DNA from: an uncultured Collinsella sp.
Lineage (GTDB): Bacteria; Actinomycetota; Coriobacteriia; Coriobacteriales; Coriobacteriaceae
Reading direction: 5' to 3'
NCBI GenBank assembly: GCA_900556675.1
Contig: USQE01000073.1
Coordinates: 1-6,141 of the forward strand
DNA length: 6,141 bases
The stretch's first letter is position 1. Each line of letters starts with the position of its first letter. The notes below the pieces were generated by a model. The model worked only from the letters and a program-made list of their open reading frames with translations. It was not told where the DNA came from and ran no database searches. Position numbers and translations under genes: made by a program. Positions 1-5,696 of the stretch are shown in pieces.

Positions 1-44
1 GAAAGTAGCTCCCTCGCGGCGGTTTTTGGCGTTTGCCCAGATAA

Positions 45-81
45 AACCTGCCAAAATAAACCTGTCCCTTTTTGGCAGGTT
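45..81 (-). terminator. Hairpin overlapping the aguR stop codon, probable terminator
   Basis: Bases 45-56 and 70-81 are exact reverse complements (12 bp, core CCTGCC/GGCAGG) around a 13-nt loop. On the minus strand the stem begins inside the aguR stop codon (82-80), and the 3' arm runs into TTTTATC. Stem plus short U-run fits intrinsic termination of aguR. The U-run is short and partly inside the stem, so efficiency is uncertain. The stem is nearly symmetrical, so it could also act on plus-strand transcripts entering from the left. Confidence 0.55.
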
Positions 82-1045
82 ATCGCTTCCAAAAGTGGAG
101 GATGAGCGTCGTGCGGTTTTGCTGTTCGGTTTTGACCAGGATGTTGTGGATGTGGGTCTTGACGGTGCCCACGGCAAGGAATAGCTCGTCAGCGATCTCT
201 TGGTTCGATTTGCCCAGTACGACCAGACGCATAACTTCGGTCTCACGGTTGGAGAGCTTGTAGGCGTTGCGATAGAAGGGCATCTGCTCTTCGATGTGTC
301 GATCAAGATCGCTGACGTTCTTTTCCTCGGGCGCCTCCTGCATGCGGATTGAAAGCACGTGGTAGGAGTAGATGATCAGCAGAATCGCAAAGTAGCAGGC
401 AAAGACGTTTTCGCTAAAGTTGCGCTCGGACAGATATAGTTGCAGCCAAGAGGGCGCCAGACTCATGGGGACAATCAGAATGTTGTAGAAATCCTCGGCA
501 ACGATGCAACCGACCAGAATAGCGCCGATAATCAGGTGCTTTCGTTGGTTGTTAACGCGTGCCTTCAGCTCGACTTGCGTGCTCTTGCGTGCCGTCCAAA
601 AGATATATAGCCCCACGAAAACAAGGAATACCTGACGCATCGTGTAGTAGAGCCATTGATGAATGGGGCCGTAGGGGACAGCGACGATAATCAGCAGCTC
701 GCTCAGCAAGAACGTTGCGACGGGAATGACAAACTGCTTTTTTGAATGCTTGTCGAGCAAATCCATGGCAATGAGCCAAATAAAAGCCTGCGAAGCGGTC
801 GCCACAAAGGTCCGCAACACAGGCATGGTAATTGAGTAATAGTCGCTGGCTGGAAAACTCTGGTTTTGCAGCGTGTATTCAAAAAAGAAAATCTCGGTCA
901 TCTCGATGGCATAGCAGATAAATACGCCGCTGCCATAGATAAAGAAGCGTCGACGAGACGAGGCATAGGCGGCAAGCGAGAGCACCGCCGTCACAATACA
1001 GATCACGAGTATCGCTAGGGTATAGAAGAACATCAGGGTGTTCAT
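80..1045 (-). CDS. aguR: Membrane-bound LuxR-type regulator of the agmatine operon (AguR-like)
   Basis: Predicted 321-residue transcription regulator anchored in the cytoplasmic membrane. The first ~233 residues hold about seven hydrophobic segments (roughly 5-28, 34-56, 73-97, 104-124, 131-151, 170-196, 211-233). A short linker follows, then a C-terminal LuxR/NarL helix-turn-helix at about 260-318, recognisable from LSNRETEVMRLV (264-275), NQEIADEL (281-288) and VGTVKTHIHNIL (292-303). No receiver, kinase or autoinducer-binding domain is visible, so the membrane half is presumably the sensor. Known: E. faecalis AguR is a transmembrane LuxR-type protein, encoded divergently from aguBDAC, that activates the operon in response to agmatine. 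The same divergent layout and architecture support orthologous function here, but similar membrane LuxR proteins are very numerous in Coriobacteriia, so ligand specificity is inferred. Its codon choice is less biased than that of the operon genes, as expected for a weakly expressed regulator. The ATG at 1045 has only a weak Shine-Dalgarno (GGTGA close to the start). Confidence 0.85.
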   Translation of the reverse strand: MNTLMFFYTLAILVICIVTAVLSLAAYASSRRRFFIYGSGVFICYAIEMTEIFFFEYTLQNQSFPASDYYSITMPVLRTFVATASQAFIWLIAMDLLDKHSKKQFVIPVATFLLSELLIIVAVPYGPIHQWLYYTMRQVFLVFVGLYIFWTARKSTQVELKARVNNQRKHLIIGAILVGCIVAEDFYNILIVPMSLAPSWLQLYLSERNFSENVFACYFAILLIIYSYHVLSIRMQEAPEEKNVSDLDRHIEEQMPFYRNAYKLSNRETEVMRLVVLGKSNQEIADELFLAVGTVKTHIHNILVKTEQQNRTTLILHFWKR

Positions 1046-1084
1046 CTGTCACCGTCCCATCTCATTTATTCTATGGCCGAGCTC

Positions 1085-1114
1085 TGTATACCTTGTGGGA
1101 TATAGACGTCTCAA
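1085..1114 (-). promoter_or_regulatory. Candidate promoter of aguR
   Basis: Reading the minus strand, TTGAGA (1114-1109) and TATACA (1090-1085) are separated by 18 bp. They match the sigma-70-like consensus at 5/6 and 4/6. This would give a 5' untranslated region of about 35 nt before the ATG at 1045. The -35 hexamer overlaps the palindrome AGACGTCT (1104-1111). Assignment is by motif only. Confidence 0.45.
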
Positions 1115-1186
1115 CCCTTCGTTTCATTGCGGATTAGGCGCCGAGATACAGCATAGCCGTATACCGTTCGCGGTTCTAGATGGTGA

Positions 1187-1235
1187 ACCCCCTGTAAACT
1201 CTTGACCTGCGGGTTTATATTGGTTTAGAGGGGGT
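1187..1235. promoter_or_regulatory. 13-bp inverted repeat, candidate AguR operator at the operon promoter
   Basis: ACCCCCTGTAAAC (1187-1199) and GTTTAGAGGGGGT (1223-1235) are reverse complements at 12 of 13 positions, separated by 23 bp. A third half-site, GTTTA at 1213-1217, lies exactly 10 bp before the GTTTA of the right arm. Between the arms are TTGACC (1202-1207) and TATATT (1216-1221), the best -35-like and -10-like hexamers, but they are not properly spaced with each other. This is what an activator-dependent promoter could look like. The arms are in the divergent region between aguR and its presumed target operon, the expected place for a LuxR-type dimer site. No other copy of the full 13-mer was noticed in the window. 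Confidence 0.5.
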
Positions 1236-1298
1236 GTAACTCCATGAACGGTCTTTAATCCCGAATAAACTAGGTAAAAATTGCATACGGGTGAATGA

Positions 1299-1358
1299 TG
1301 GTCTTGTCAACACGAGGCGTGATGTTCGAGCGCCTCATAGTAATAGTCGGCAAGACCG
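1299..1358 (+). promoter_or_regulatory. Nested hairpin in the leader of the agmatine operon
   Basis: GGTCTTG (1300-1306) pairs perfectly with CAAGACC (1351-1357), extendable by wobble pairs on both sides. Inside it GAGGCG (1314-1319) pairs with CGCCTC (1331-1336) over an 11-nt loop. The structure ends just before the ribosome binding site of the carbamoyltransferase gene (1361-1370). It could influence translation or mRNA stability. A regulatory role is inferred from position only. Confidence 0.4.
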
Positions 1359-1360
1359 GC

Positions 1361-1378
1361 GGAAAGGAAATCGACATG
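1361..1378 (+). promoter_or_regulatory. Ribosome binding site that fixes the ptcA start
   Basis: GGAAAGGAAA at 1361-1370 lies about 6-9 nt before ATG at 1376-1378. The in-frame ATG at 1295 would add 27 residues, but it has no Shine-Dalgarno and its extension falls in the leader hairpin and does not resemble a transcarbamylase N-terminus. The start at 1376 gives MALPKDF, a normal PTC beginning. Confidence 0.85.
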
Positions 1379-2449
1379 GCACTGCCTAAGGATTTCATCG
1401 ACACCAACGACTTCACCAAAGAGCAGATCCTGGCTATCGAGGATCTTGGTCTGGCAATGAAGAAGGCCATCAAGGTTGACGGTTATTATCCGCACCTGCT
1501 CCGCAACAAGAGCCTTGGCATGATCTTCCAGCAGGTCTCCACCCGCACTCGTCTTTCCTTCGAGACCGCTATGACCGACCTCGGCGGCCATGCTCAGTTC
1601 TATGGCCCTGGCACCATCCAGCTCGGCGGTCACGAGTCCCTGGGCGACACCGCTCGCGTTATGGGCTCGCTGCTCGACATCATGATGGCTCGCGTTGACC
1701 GTCACAAGGACGTCGTCGGCCTCGCCGAGGGCTCCGCTGTGCCCGTCATCAACGGCATGTCCGAGTTCAACCATCCCACGCAGGAGATGGGCGACCTCAT
1801 GACCATGCTCGAGAACCTCCCCGAGGGCAAGAAGATCGAGGACTGCACCCTGGCCTTCATCGGCGACGCCACCCAGGTCTGCGTCTCCCTCATGTTCATC
1901 GCCTCCAAGGTCGGCATGAAGTTTGTCCAGTTTGGACCTAAGGGCCACCAGATTCCCGACGGCGGCCTGCACGTTGGCACCGTCGAGGAGCGCGCCGAGT
2001 TCGGCAAGCAGATGATGGCCATCGCCGAGGAGAACTGCAAGGTCTCCGGCGGCTCTGTCGTCATCTCCGACGACATCGAGTGCATCAAGGGCGCCGACTT
2101 CATCTACACCGACGTGTGGTATGGCCTGTACGACGAGGAGGTCTCGGGCGAGAACTACATGGACGTGTTCTATCCCAAGTATCAGGTCACCATGGACATG
2201 ATGAACTTTGCCGGCCCCAACTCCAAGTTCATGCACTGCCTGCCGGCCACCCGCAACGAGGAGGTCGTCGACGAAGTCATGGACGATCCCGAGCGCTCCC
2301 TGTGCTGGGTCGAGGCCGAGAACCGCAAGCACTCCATCCGTGCTCTCCTTGCCGCCCTGGACAAGCGCACCCCGCTCAACGACGAGGGTGTCGAGTACTC
2401 CGCCAAGGCTGAGCTCCACGCCGCTCTCGAGGCTCTCGAGCAGCTCTAA
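1376..2449 (+). CDS. ptcA: Putrescine carbamoyltransferase
   Basis: A 357-residue cytosolic transcarbamylase that phosphorolyses N-carbamoylputrescine to putrescine and carbamoyl phosphate in the AgDI pathway (also called aguB). The carbamoyl-phosphate motif STRTR is at 55-59, with MARVDRH at 104-110, HPTQ at 133-136, and the second-domain motif HCLPATR at 287-293. The diagnostic feature is DVWYGLY (246-252): ornithine carbamoyltransferases have an SMG-type loop in this place, whereas YGLY-type loops mark putrescine enzymes. DGYYPHLL (35-42) and GMIFQQ (48-53) also read like E. faecalis PTC. The C-terminal helix (about 340-357), which in the Enterococcus enzyme helps trimer assembly, is present. 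Length is slightly above the roughly 340 residues usual for the family because of an extra segment around 195-212. It is first in the operon, with codon use typical of a highly expressed gene. Ornithine carbamoyltransferase is the alternative, considered unlikely from the YGLY loop and gene context. Confidence 0.95.
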   Translation: MALPKDFIDTNDFTKEQILAIEDLGLAMKKAIKVDGYYPHLLRNKSLGMIFQQVSTRTRLSFETAMTDLGGHAQFYGPGTIQLGGHESLGDTARVMGSLLDIMMARVDRHKDVVGLAEGSAVPVINGMSEFNHPTQEMGDLMTMLENLPEGKKIEDCTLAFIGDATQVCVSLMFIASKVGMKFVQFGPKGHQIPDGGLHVGTVEERAEFGKQMMAIAEENCKVSGGSVVISDDIECIKGADFIYTDVWYGLYDEEVSGENYMDVFYPKYQVTMDMMNFAGPNSKFMHCLPATRNEEVVDEVMDDPERSLCWVEAENRKHSIRALLAALDKRTPLNDEGVEYSAKAELHAALEALEQL

Positions 2450-2582
2450 GCCTCAAGGCTTCTAAAAGCACGTTTGCGGGCGGCGGATGCTCGTCTCCTG
2501 TCGCCCGCTCACCGAGGCCCAAGCAATTGCCTTAATACCTTAGGGCCTCGGATCTGTCCAAGACTGAGCGAAGGAGCTCATC
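2450..2582 (+). other. ptcA-aguD intergenic region with two GC-rich hairpins
   Basis: Three inverted repeats follow the ptcA stop. AAGCC/GGCTT (2448-2452/2457-2461) has a 4-nt loop and begins in the stop codon. GCGGGCG/CGCCCGC (2476-2482/2502-2508) has a 19-nt loop. CCGAGGCCC/GGGCCTCGG (2512-2520/2543-2551) is a perfect 9-bp stem with a 22-nt loop. None is followed by a U-tract, so they do not look like intrinsic terminators, and the genes can be cotranscribed. They could act as mRNA processing or stability elements. The aguD ribosome binding site AAGGAG (2571-2576) lies 6 nt before its ATG. Confidence 0.5.
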
Positions 2583-4022
2583 ATGAGCGACGGAAAGAAA
2601 AAGCTTTCCTTCTTGACGGTCATTTCGACCATCATCTGCGTCGTCTTCGTTTGCGAGGCCGCCGCTCCTGCTGCTGCCATTGGCAACCAGCAGTTCTTCT
2701 GGTGGATCTTCCTGATCCTGACCTTCCTGCTTCCCTACGGCATGGTTGTCGCCGAGCTCGGTACCACCTATGACGGCGAGGGCGGCATTTACGACTGGGT
2801 ACGCGATGGCCTGGGCGACAAATGGGGCGCCCGCATCTCGTACTACTACTGGGTCAACTACCCGCTGTGGATCGCCTCGCTGGCTACCATGTTCCCCGAC
2901 ATTTTGGGCATGGTCTTTGGCGTCGAGTTCAACTTGATCGCCAAGATGGGTATCGATCTTGCCTTTGTGTGGATCGTCTACCTCATGGGCCGCTCCAAGG
3001 CGGCCGACTCCGAGTGGGTCCTTAACGGTGGCGCCATCATCAAGGTCGCCGTTGCCGTTATCGTTGGCGCTTTGGGCATTTGGTATGCCATGGAGAACGG
3101 TTTTGCGAACGACATGTCCGCTGCCACCTTCCTGCCCGAGCTCACCAACACCAACGCTCTCGGCTACCTGTCGATCATCATCTTTAACTTCATGGGCTTC
3201 GAGGTCATCTGCACCATGACCGACGACATGGCCGATCCCGCTCGCGATATCCCCAAGGCTATCATCGTCGGTGGCCTGTCCATCGCCGTGATCTACCTGT
3301 TCGCTGGCTTTGGCATCGGCGCCGCCGTGCCGGCCGACTCCATCGATCCCGACTACGGCATGATCGTCGCAGTCCAGACCATGGTGGGCGACTCCATGAT
3401 CTTTAAGGTCATCTGCATCGCCTTCCTGATCACCCTGTTCGCCAACATGGCCGCTTGGTCCTTCGGCGTTAACTCCGTTGCTCGCTACGCTGCCGAGCAC
3501 GGCAACATGCCCAAGGTCTTCGCCTCGATGATCTCGGATGACGACATGCCCAACGGCGCCAACCTGGTCAACGCTGTCGTTGCCTCCCTGGTGCTGTGCC
3601 TGCAGCTCGTTCCCATCGACGCCATCTCCAACGGTGTCTTCTGGATGCTCTTTGGCACCTCTGTCGTCTTCCTGCTGTTGACCTACATCCCGATGTTCCC
3701 GGCGTTCCTCAACCTTCGTAAGAACGACCCCAACCGTGAGCGCATCTTCACGTTCCCGTTTAAGGGCGCCATGATGAAGGTCATGCTGGCCATCCCCTGC
3801 ATCGAGCTGGTTCTTGCCATCGTTGCCACGCTGATCCCGTTCTCCGCTGCTGAAATTGGCGACAAGGTCCCGATGATCGTTATCTTCATCGTGCTCGTGC
3901 TCATCGGCGAGGTCGTCCGCGTCGTCAGCGCTAAGGGCCGCGAGACCGAGTACAAGGGTCTGACCCCTGAGCTCGCAGCCCAGCGTCTCGCTGAGGAGGC
4001 CGCCGAGGCCGAGGAGAACTAG
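2583..4022 (+). CDS. aguD: APC-superfamily permease, probable agmatine/putrescine antiporter
   Basis: A 479-residue integral membrane transporter with about 12 hydrophobic segments and an acidic, Ala/Glu-rich cytoplasmic tail (about 450-479). APC family marks are LPYGMVVAELGTTYDGEGG (50-68) at the end of helix 2, NFMGFEV (202-208) in helix 6 followed by DPARDIPKAI (218-227), and NSVARYAAEHGNMPKVF (297-313) after helix 8. The presumed role is import of agmatine in exchange for putrescine, which feeds the deiminase pathway without net energy cost. The assignment depends on its position between the carbamoyltransferase and deiminase genes, matching aguD in E. faecalis; sequence alone shows only an amino acid/polyamine APC carrier. 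Helix 1 reads CEAAAPAAAIG (24-34) rather than the GSG-type turn of amino-acid APC carriers, placing Glu25 in the likely substrate region. A strong AAGGAG site precedes the ATG. A glutamate:GABA-type or other amino acid antiporter is the main alternative. Confidence 0.87.
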   Translation: MSDGKKKLSFLTVISTIICVVFVCEAAAPAAAIGNQQFFWWIFLILTFLLPYGMVVAELGTTYDGEGGIYDWVRDGLGDKWGARISYYYWVNYPLWIASLATMFPDILGMVFGVEFNLIAKMGIDLAFVWIVYLMGRSKAADSEWVLNGGAIIKVAVAVIVGALGIWYAMENGFANDMSAATFLPELTNTNALGYLSIIIFNFMGFEVICTMTDDMADPARDIPKAIIVGGLSIAVIYLFAGFGIGAAVPADSIDPDYGMIVAVQTMVGDSMIFKVICIAFLITLFANMAAWSFGVNSVARYAAEHGNMPKVFASMISDDDMPNGANLVNAVVASLVLCLQLVPIDAISNGVFWMLFGTSVVFLLLTYIPMFPAFLNLRKNDPNRERIFTFPFKGAMMKVMLAIPCIELVLAIVATLIPFSAAEIGDKVPMIVIFIVLVLIGEVVRVVSAKGRETEYKGLTPELAAQRLAEEAAEAEEN

Positions 4023-4390
4023 AGCACCCGGTTCTGGGGCTCCAACCCTCCTCGTGTACCAACGCGCGCTTCGTCGGGCTTGTCGCTCCCGACTCCGGGC
4101 ACTCTAGCCTCTTCGGAGGCGTGTCCAAGCGACAGGTTTGCTAACCATTCCCCCGGGGTGGGTGTGAGCGATAGCTCCGGTAACCACCGCCCACCCCAAT
4201 CTCTCTTCCGTATCCTTCGTGCGTTTTGTCTCCGCGCACTTGGTTACGTCGTCGCTTGCCGGTGCGATTCCGTGAAAACCGGCACCGGGCGCCCCGACCT
4301 TTGCCGGGGAACGGGCGCCTACCATCTCTTGGTTTTAGGCTGCGGGTAACCCGCCCGCAGCAAGCGATCGTTCGATTTGGAGGAAATCTT
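4023..4390 (+). ncRNA. Long structured intergenic region / leader between aguD and aguA
   Basis: No gene is supported in these 368 bases, but inverted repeats are dense. (a) CTTGTCGCTT/AAGCGACAGG (4079-4088/4127-4136) encloses GGGCAC/GTGTCC (4097-4102/4121-4126) and GCCTC-TTCG-GAGGC (4107-4120), a UUCG tetraloop. (b) GGGGTGGGTG/CGCCCACCCC (4155-4164/4188-4197) encloses GAGC-GATA-GCTC (4166-4177). (c) GTGCG/CGCAC (4219-4223/4235-4239). (d) TGCCGGT/ACCGGCA (4257-4263/4278-4284). (e) CCCCG/CGGGG within 4290-4320. (f) GCTGCGGG/CCCGCAGC (4339-4346/4354-4361), an 8-bp stem with a 7-nt loop. AAGCGAC (4127-4133) and TAACC (4142-4146) can instead pair with GTCGCTT (4251-4257) and GGTTA (4242-4246), closing a three-way junction around (b) and (c). 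No strong U-tract or promoter was found. It resembles no riboswitch class I can name; call it a candidate regulatory leader. Confidence 0.4.
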
Positions 4391-4393
4391 ATG
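4379..4393 (+). promoter_or_regulatory. Ribosome binding site that fixes the aguA start
   Basis: GGAGGA (4379-4384) is followed 6 nt later by ATG at 4391. A longer in-frame ORF opens at 4226, but its 55 extra residues are encoded by the hairpin-rich leader, are Arg/Pro-rich, and look nothing like the family. The start at 4391 is preferred. Confidence 0.9.
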
Positions 4394-5596
4394 CGTACGA
4401 TCACCGAGTCCGAGTCCACCCCCAAGGCCGACGGCTTCTTCATGCCCGCCGAGTTCGCCCCGCAGGATCGCGTGTGGATGGGCTGGCCCCACCGCACCGA
4501 CACCTGGGCCCACGGCGCCAAGCCGGCCCAGAAGCAGTATGCCGCCATCGCCCGCGCCATCTCCGAGTTCACCCCGGTCTATATGTGCGCCAACCAGGTC
4601 GACTACGCCAACTGCAAGGCCGTCTTCGAGAACGACGAGAACGTCACCGTCATCGAGATGACCACCGACGACGCCTGGTTCCGCGACACTGCCGCCACCT
4701 ACGTCATCAACGGCAAGGGCGAGAAGCGCGCCAACCACTGGCACTTCAACGCCTACGGCGGCCTCGTCGACGGCCTGTACTTCCCGTGGGACAAGGACGA
4801 GCAGATCGCCCTCAAGATGGCTGAGCTCTCCGGCTGCCGCCGCTATCGTCCCGACGACATGATCCTCGAGGGCGGCTCCATCACCGTCGACGGCGAGGGC
4901 ACCCTTGTCGTGACCGACCAGTGCCTGCTTTCCCCGGGCCGCACCTGCTCTGCGGTTCTGGAGGAGGAAGAGGATCCCGAGTCCATCTGGCCCAAGTACC
5001 GCAAGAAGTTTGAGCCCTGGAGCGAGGAGCTTCGCGCCTACATGGACGAGCACCTCAAGGATTACCTGGGTGTCGAGAAGGTCATCTGGGTCAAGGAGGG
5101 CATCGACCCCGAGGAGACCAACGGCCACATCGACGACGTCGCCACGTTCATCGCGCCGGGCGTCATGGCCTGCATTTGGACCGACGATCCCGAGTATCCG
5201 TTCTACGGGCAGTGCCACGCTGCCTACGAGACCCTCTCCAACGCCGTCGACGCCAAGGGCCGCAAGATGAAGGTCTACAAGCTCTGCATGCCCGTGAACC
5301 CGCTGTTCATGGACCAGGCTTCCTGCGACACCATCGACGCCGACGAGAACGCCGAGCCGCGCGTCCCCGACGAGCCGCTGATCGCCTCCTACATGAACTA
5401 CCTCGTGACCAACCACGGCGTTATCGTCCCGCAGTACGGCGACGAGAACGACCAGCTGGCCGTCGACACGCTCCAGAAGATCTACGACGAGGTCTGGGGC
5501 GAGGGCGTCTACAAGTGCGTCGGCGTTCAGTCCGAGCAGGTCGTCTTCGGTGGCGGCAACATCCACTGCATTACTCAGCAGGAGCCGTCCGCGTAA
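4391..5596 (+). CDS. aguA: Agmatine deiminase
   Basis: A 401-residue cytosolic agmatine deiminase (agmatine iminohydrolase, guanidine-modifying/PAD_porph fold). It hydrolyses agmatine to N-carbamoylputrescine and ammonia. Motifs in order are WPHRTDTW (32-39), DDAWFRD (93-99), FNAYGG (119-124), LEGGSITVDGEGT (159-171), TNGHIDD (243-249), YGDENDQ near 350, and GGGNIHCITQQ (387-397). By family knowledge the active site uses an acidic pair, the Glu of LEGGS, the His and Asp of GHID, and the Cys of NIHC. Here these are D93/D94, E160, H246/D248 and C393, all present, so the enzyme should be active. It is longer than the roughly 365-380 residues usual for the family, mainly through an acidic insert around 190-222. 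The stretch before the catalytic loop reads SEQVVFGGG where relatives typically have an Arg (TRE-type), and LLSPGR replaces the usual LLNPNR. A divergent subfamily is likely. Codon bias is the strongest in the window. Confidence 0.95.
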   Translation: MRTITESESTPKADGFFMPAEFAPQDRVWMGWPHRTDTWAHGAKPAQKQYAAIARAISEFTPVYMCANQVDYANCKAVFENDENVTVIEMTTDDAWFRDTAATYVINGKGEKRANHWHFNAYGGLVDGLYFPWDKDEQIALKMAELSGCRRYRPDDMILEGGSITVDGEGTLVVTDQCLLSPGRTCSAVLEEEEDPESIWPKYRKKFEPWSEELRAYMDEHLKDYLGVEKVIWVKEGIDPEETNGHIDDVATFIAPGVMACIWTDDPEYPFYGQCHAAYETLSNAVDAKGRKMKVYKLCMPVNPLFMDQASCDTIDADENAEPRVPDEPLIASYMNYLVTNHGVIVPQYGDENDQLAVDTLQKIYDEVWGEGVYKCVGVQSEQVVFGGGNIHCITQQEPSA

Positions 5597-5639
5597 TTGT
5601 CTGTCTTCCCGAGGCACGGCACCTTGCCTTTCAATCGTC

Positions 5640-5674
5640 GGGCATGACCCTTAAGGTCTATGCCCTCCTCTTTC
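5640..5674 (+). terminator. Candidate intrinsic terminator after aguA
   Basis: GGGCAT-GACC (5640-5649) pairs with GGTC-t-ATGCCC (5655-5665), giving 10 bp with one bulged base and a 5-nt loop. The pyrimidine run TCCTCTTTC (5666-5674) follows. It lies 43 nt after the aguA stop, suiting the end of the operon. The tail has few consecutive Us, so termination may be partial. The 3' arm can also pair with GGGCA at 5676-5680. Confidence 0.5.
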
Positions 5675-5696
5675 AGGGCAATCTGCCGCACCTCAG

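Noticed and set aside
1295..1375. Upstream in-frame ATG extending ptcA by 27 residues
   Set aside because: It has no Shine-Dalgarno, lies in the leader hairpin, and the start at 1376 has a good ribosome binding site and a family-like N-terminus.
1307..2419. 370-codon open frame on the minus strand opposite ptcA
   Set aside because: It mirrors the strongly biased ptcA codons, has repetitive Val/Asp/Leu/Ala/Gly composition with no recognisable domain, and overlaps a clear enzyme gene.
1376..2449. Ornithine carbamoyltransferase as the product
   Set aside because: The SMG-type ornithine loop is replaced by YGLY, and the gene sits with agmatine deiminase and an APC antiporter.
2532..3500. 322-codon open frame on the minus strand opposite aguD
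   Set aside because: It is the same kind of high-GC shadow; the protein is hydrophilic Asp/His/Gly-rich nonsense and the plus-strand transporter is unmistakable.
4226..4390. 55-residue N-terminal extension of aguA
   Set aside because: It is Arg/Pro-rich and encoded by hairpin-dense leader, while a strong GGAGGA precedes ATG 4391.
4023..4390. Guanidine riboswitch (ykkC or mini-ykkC) in the aguA leader
   Set aside because: I could not find paired ACGR-loop hairpins or the conserved ykkC core; a covariance-model scan would settle it.
4319..5617. 432-codon open frame on the minus strand opposite aguA
   Set aside because: It is a Val/Gly/Asp/Ala/Leu-rich shadow of the highly biased aguA gene, with no motif.
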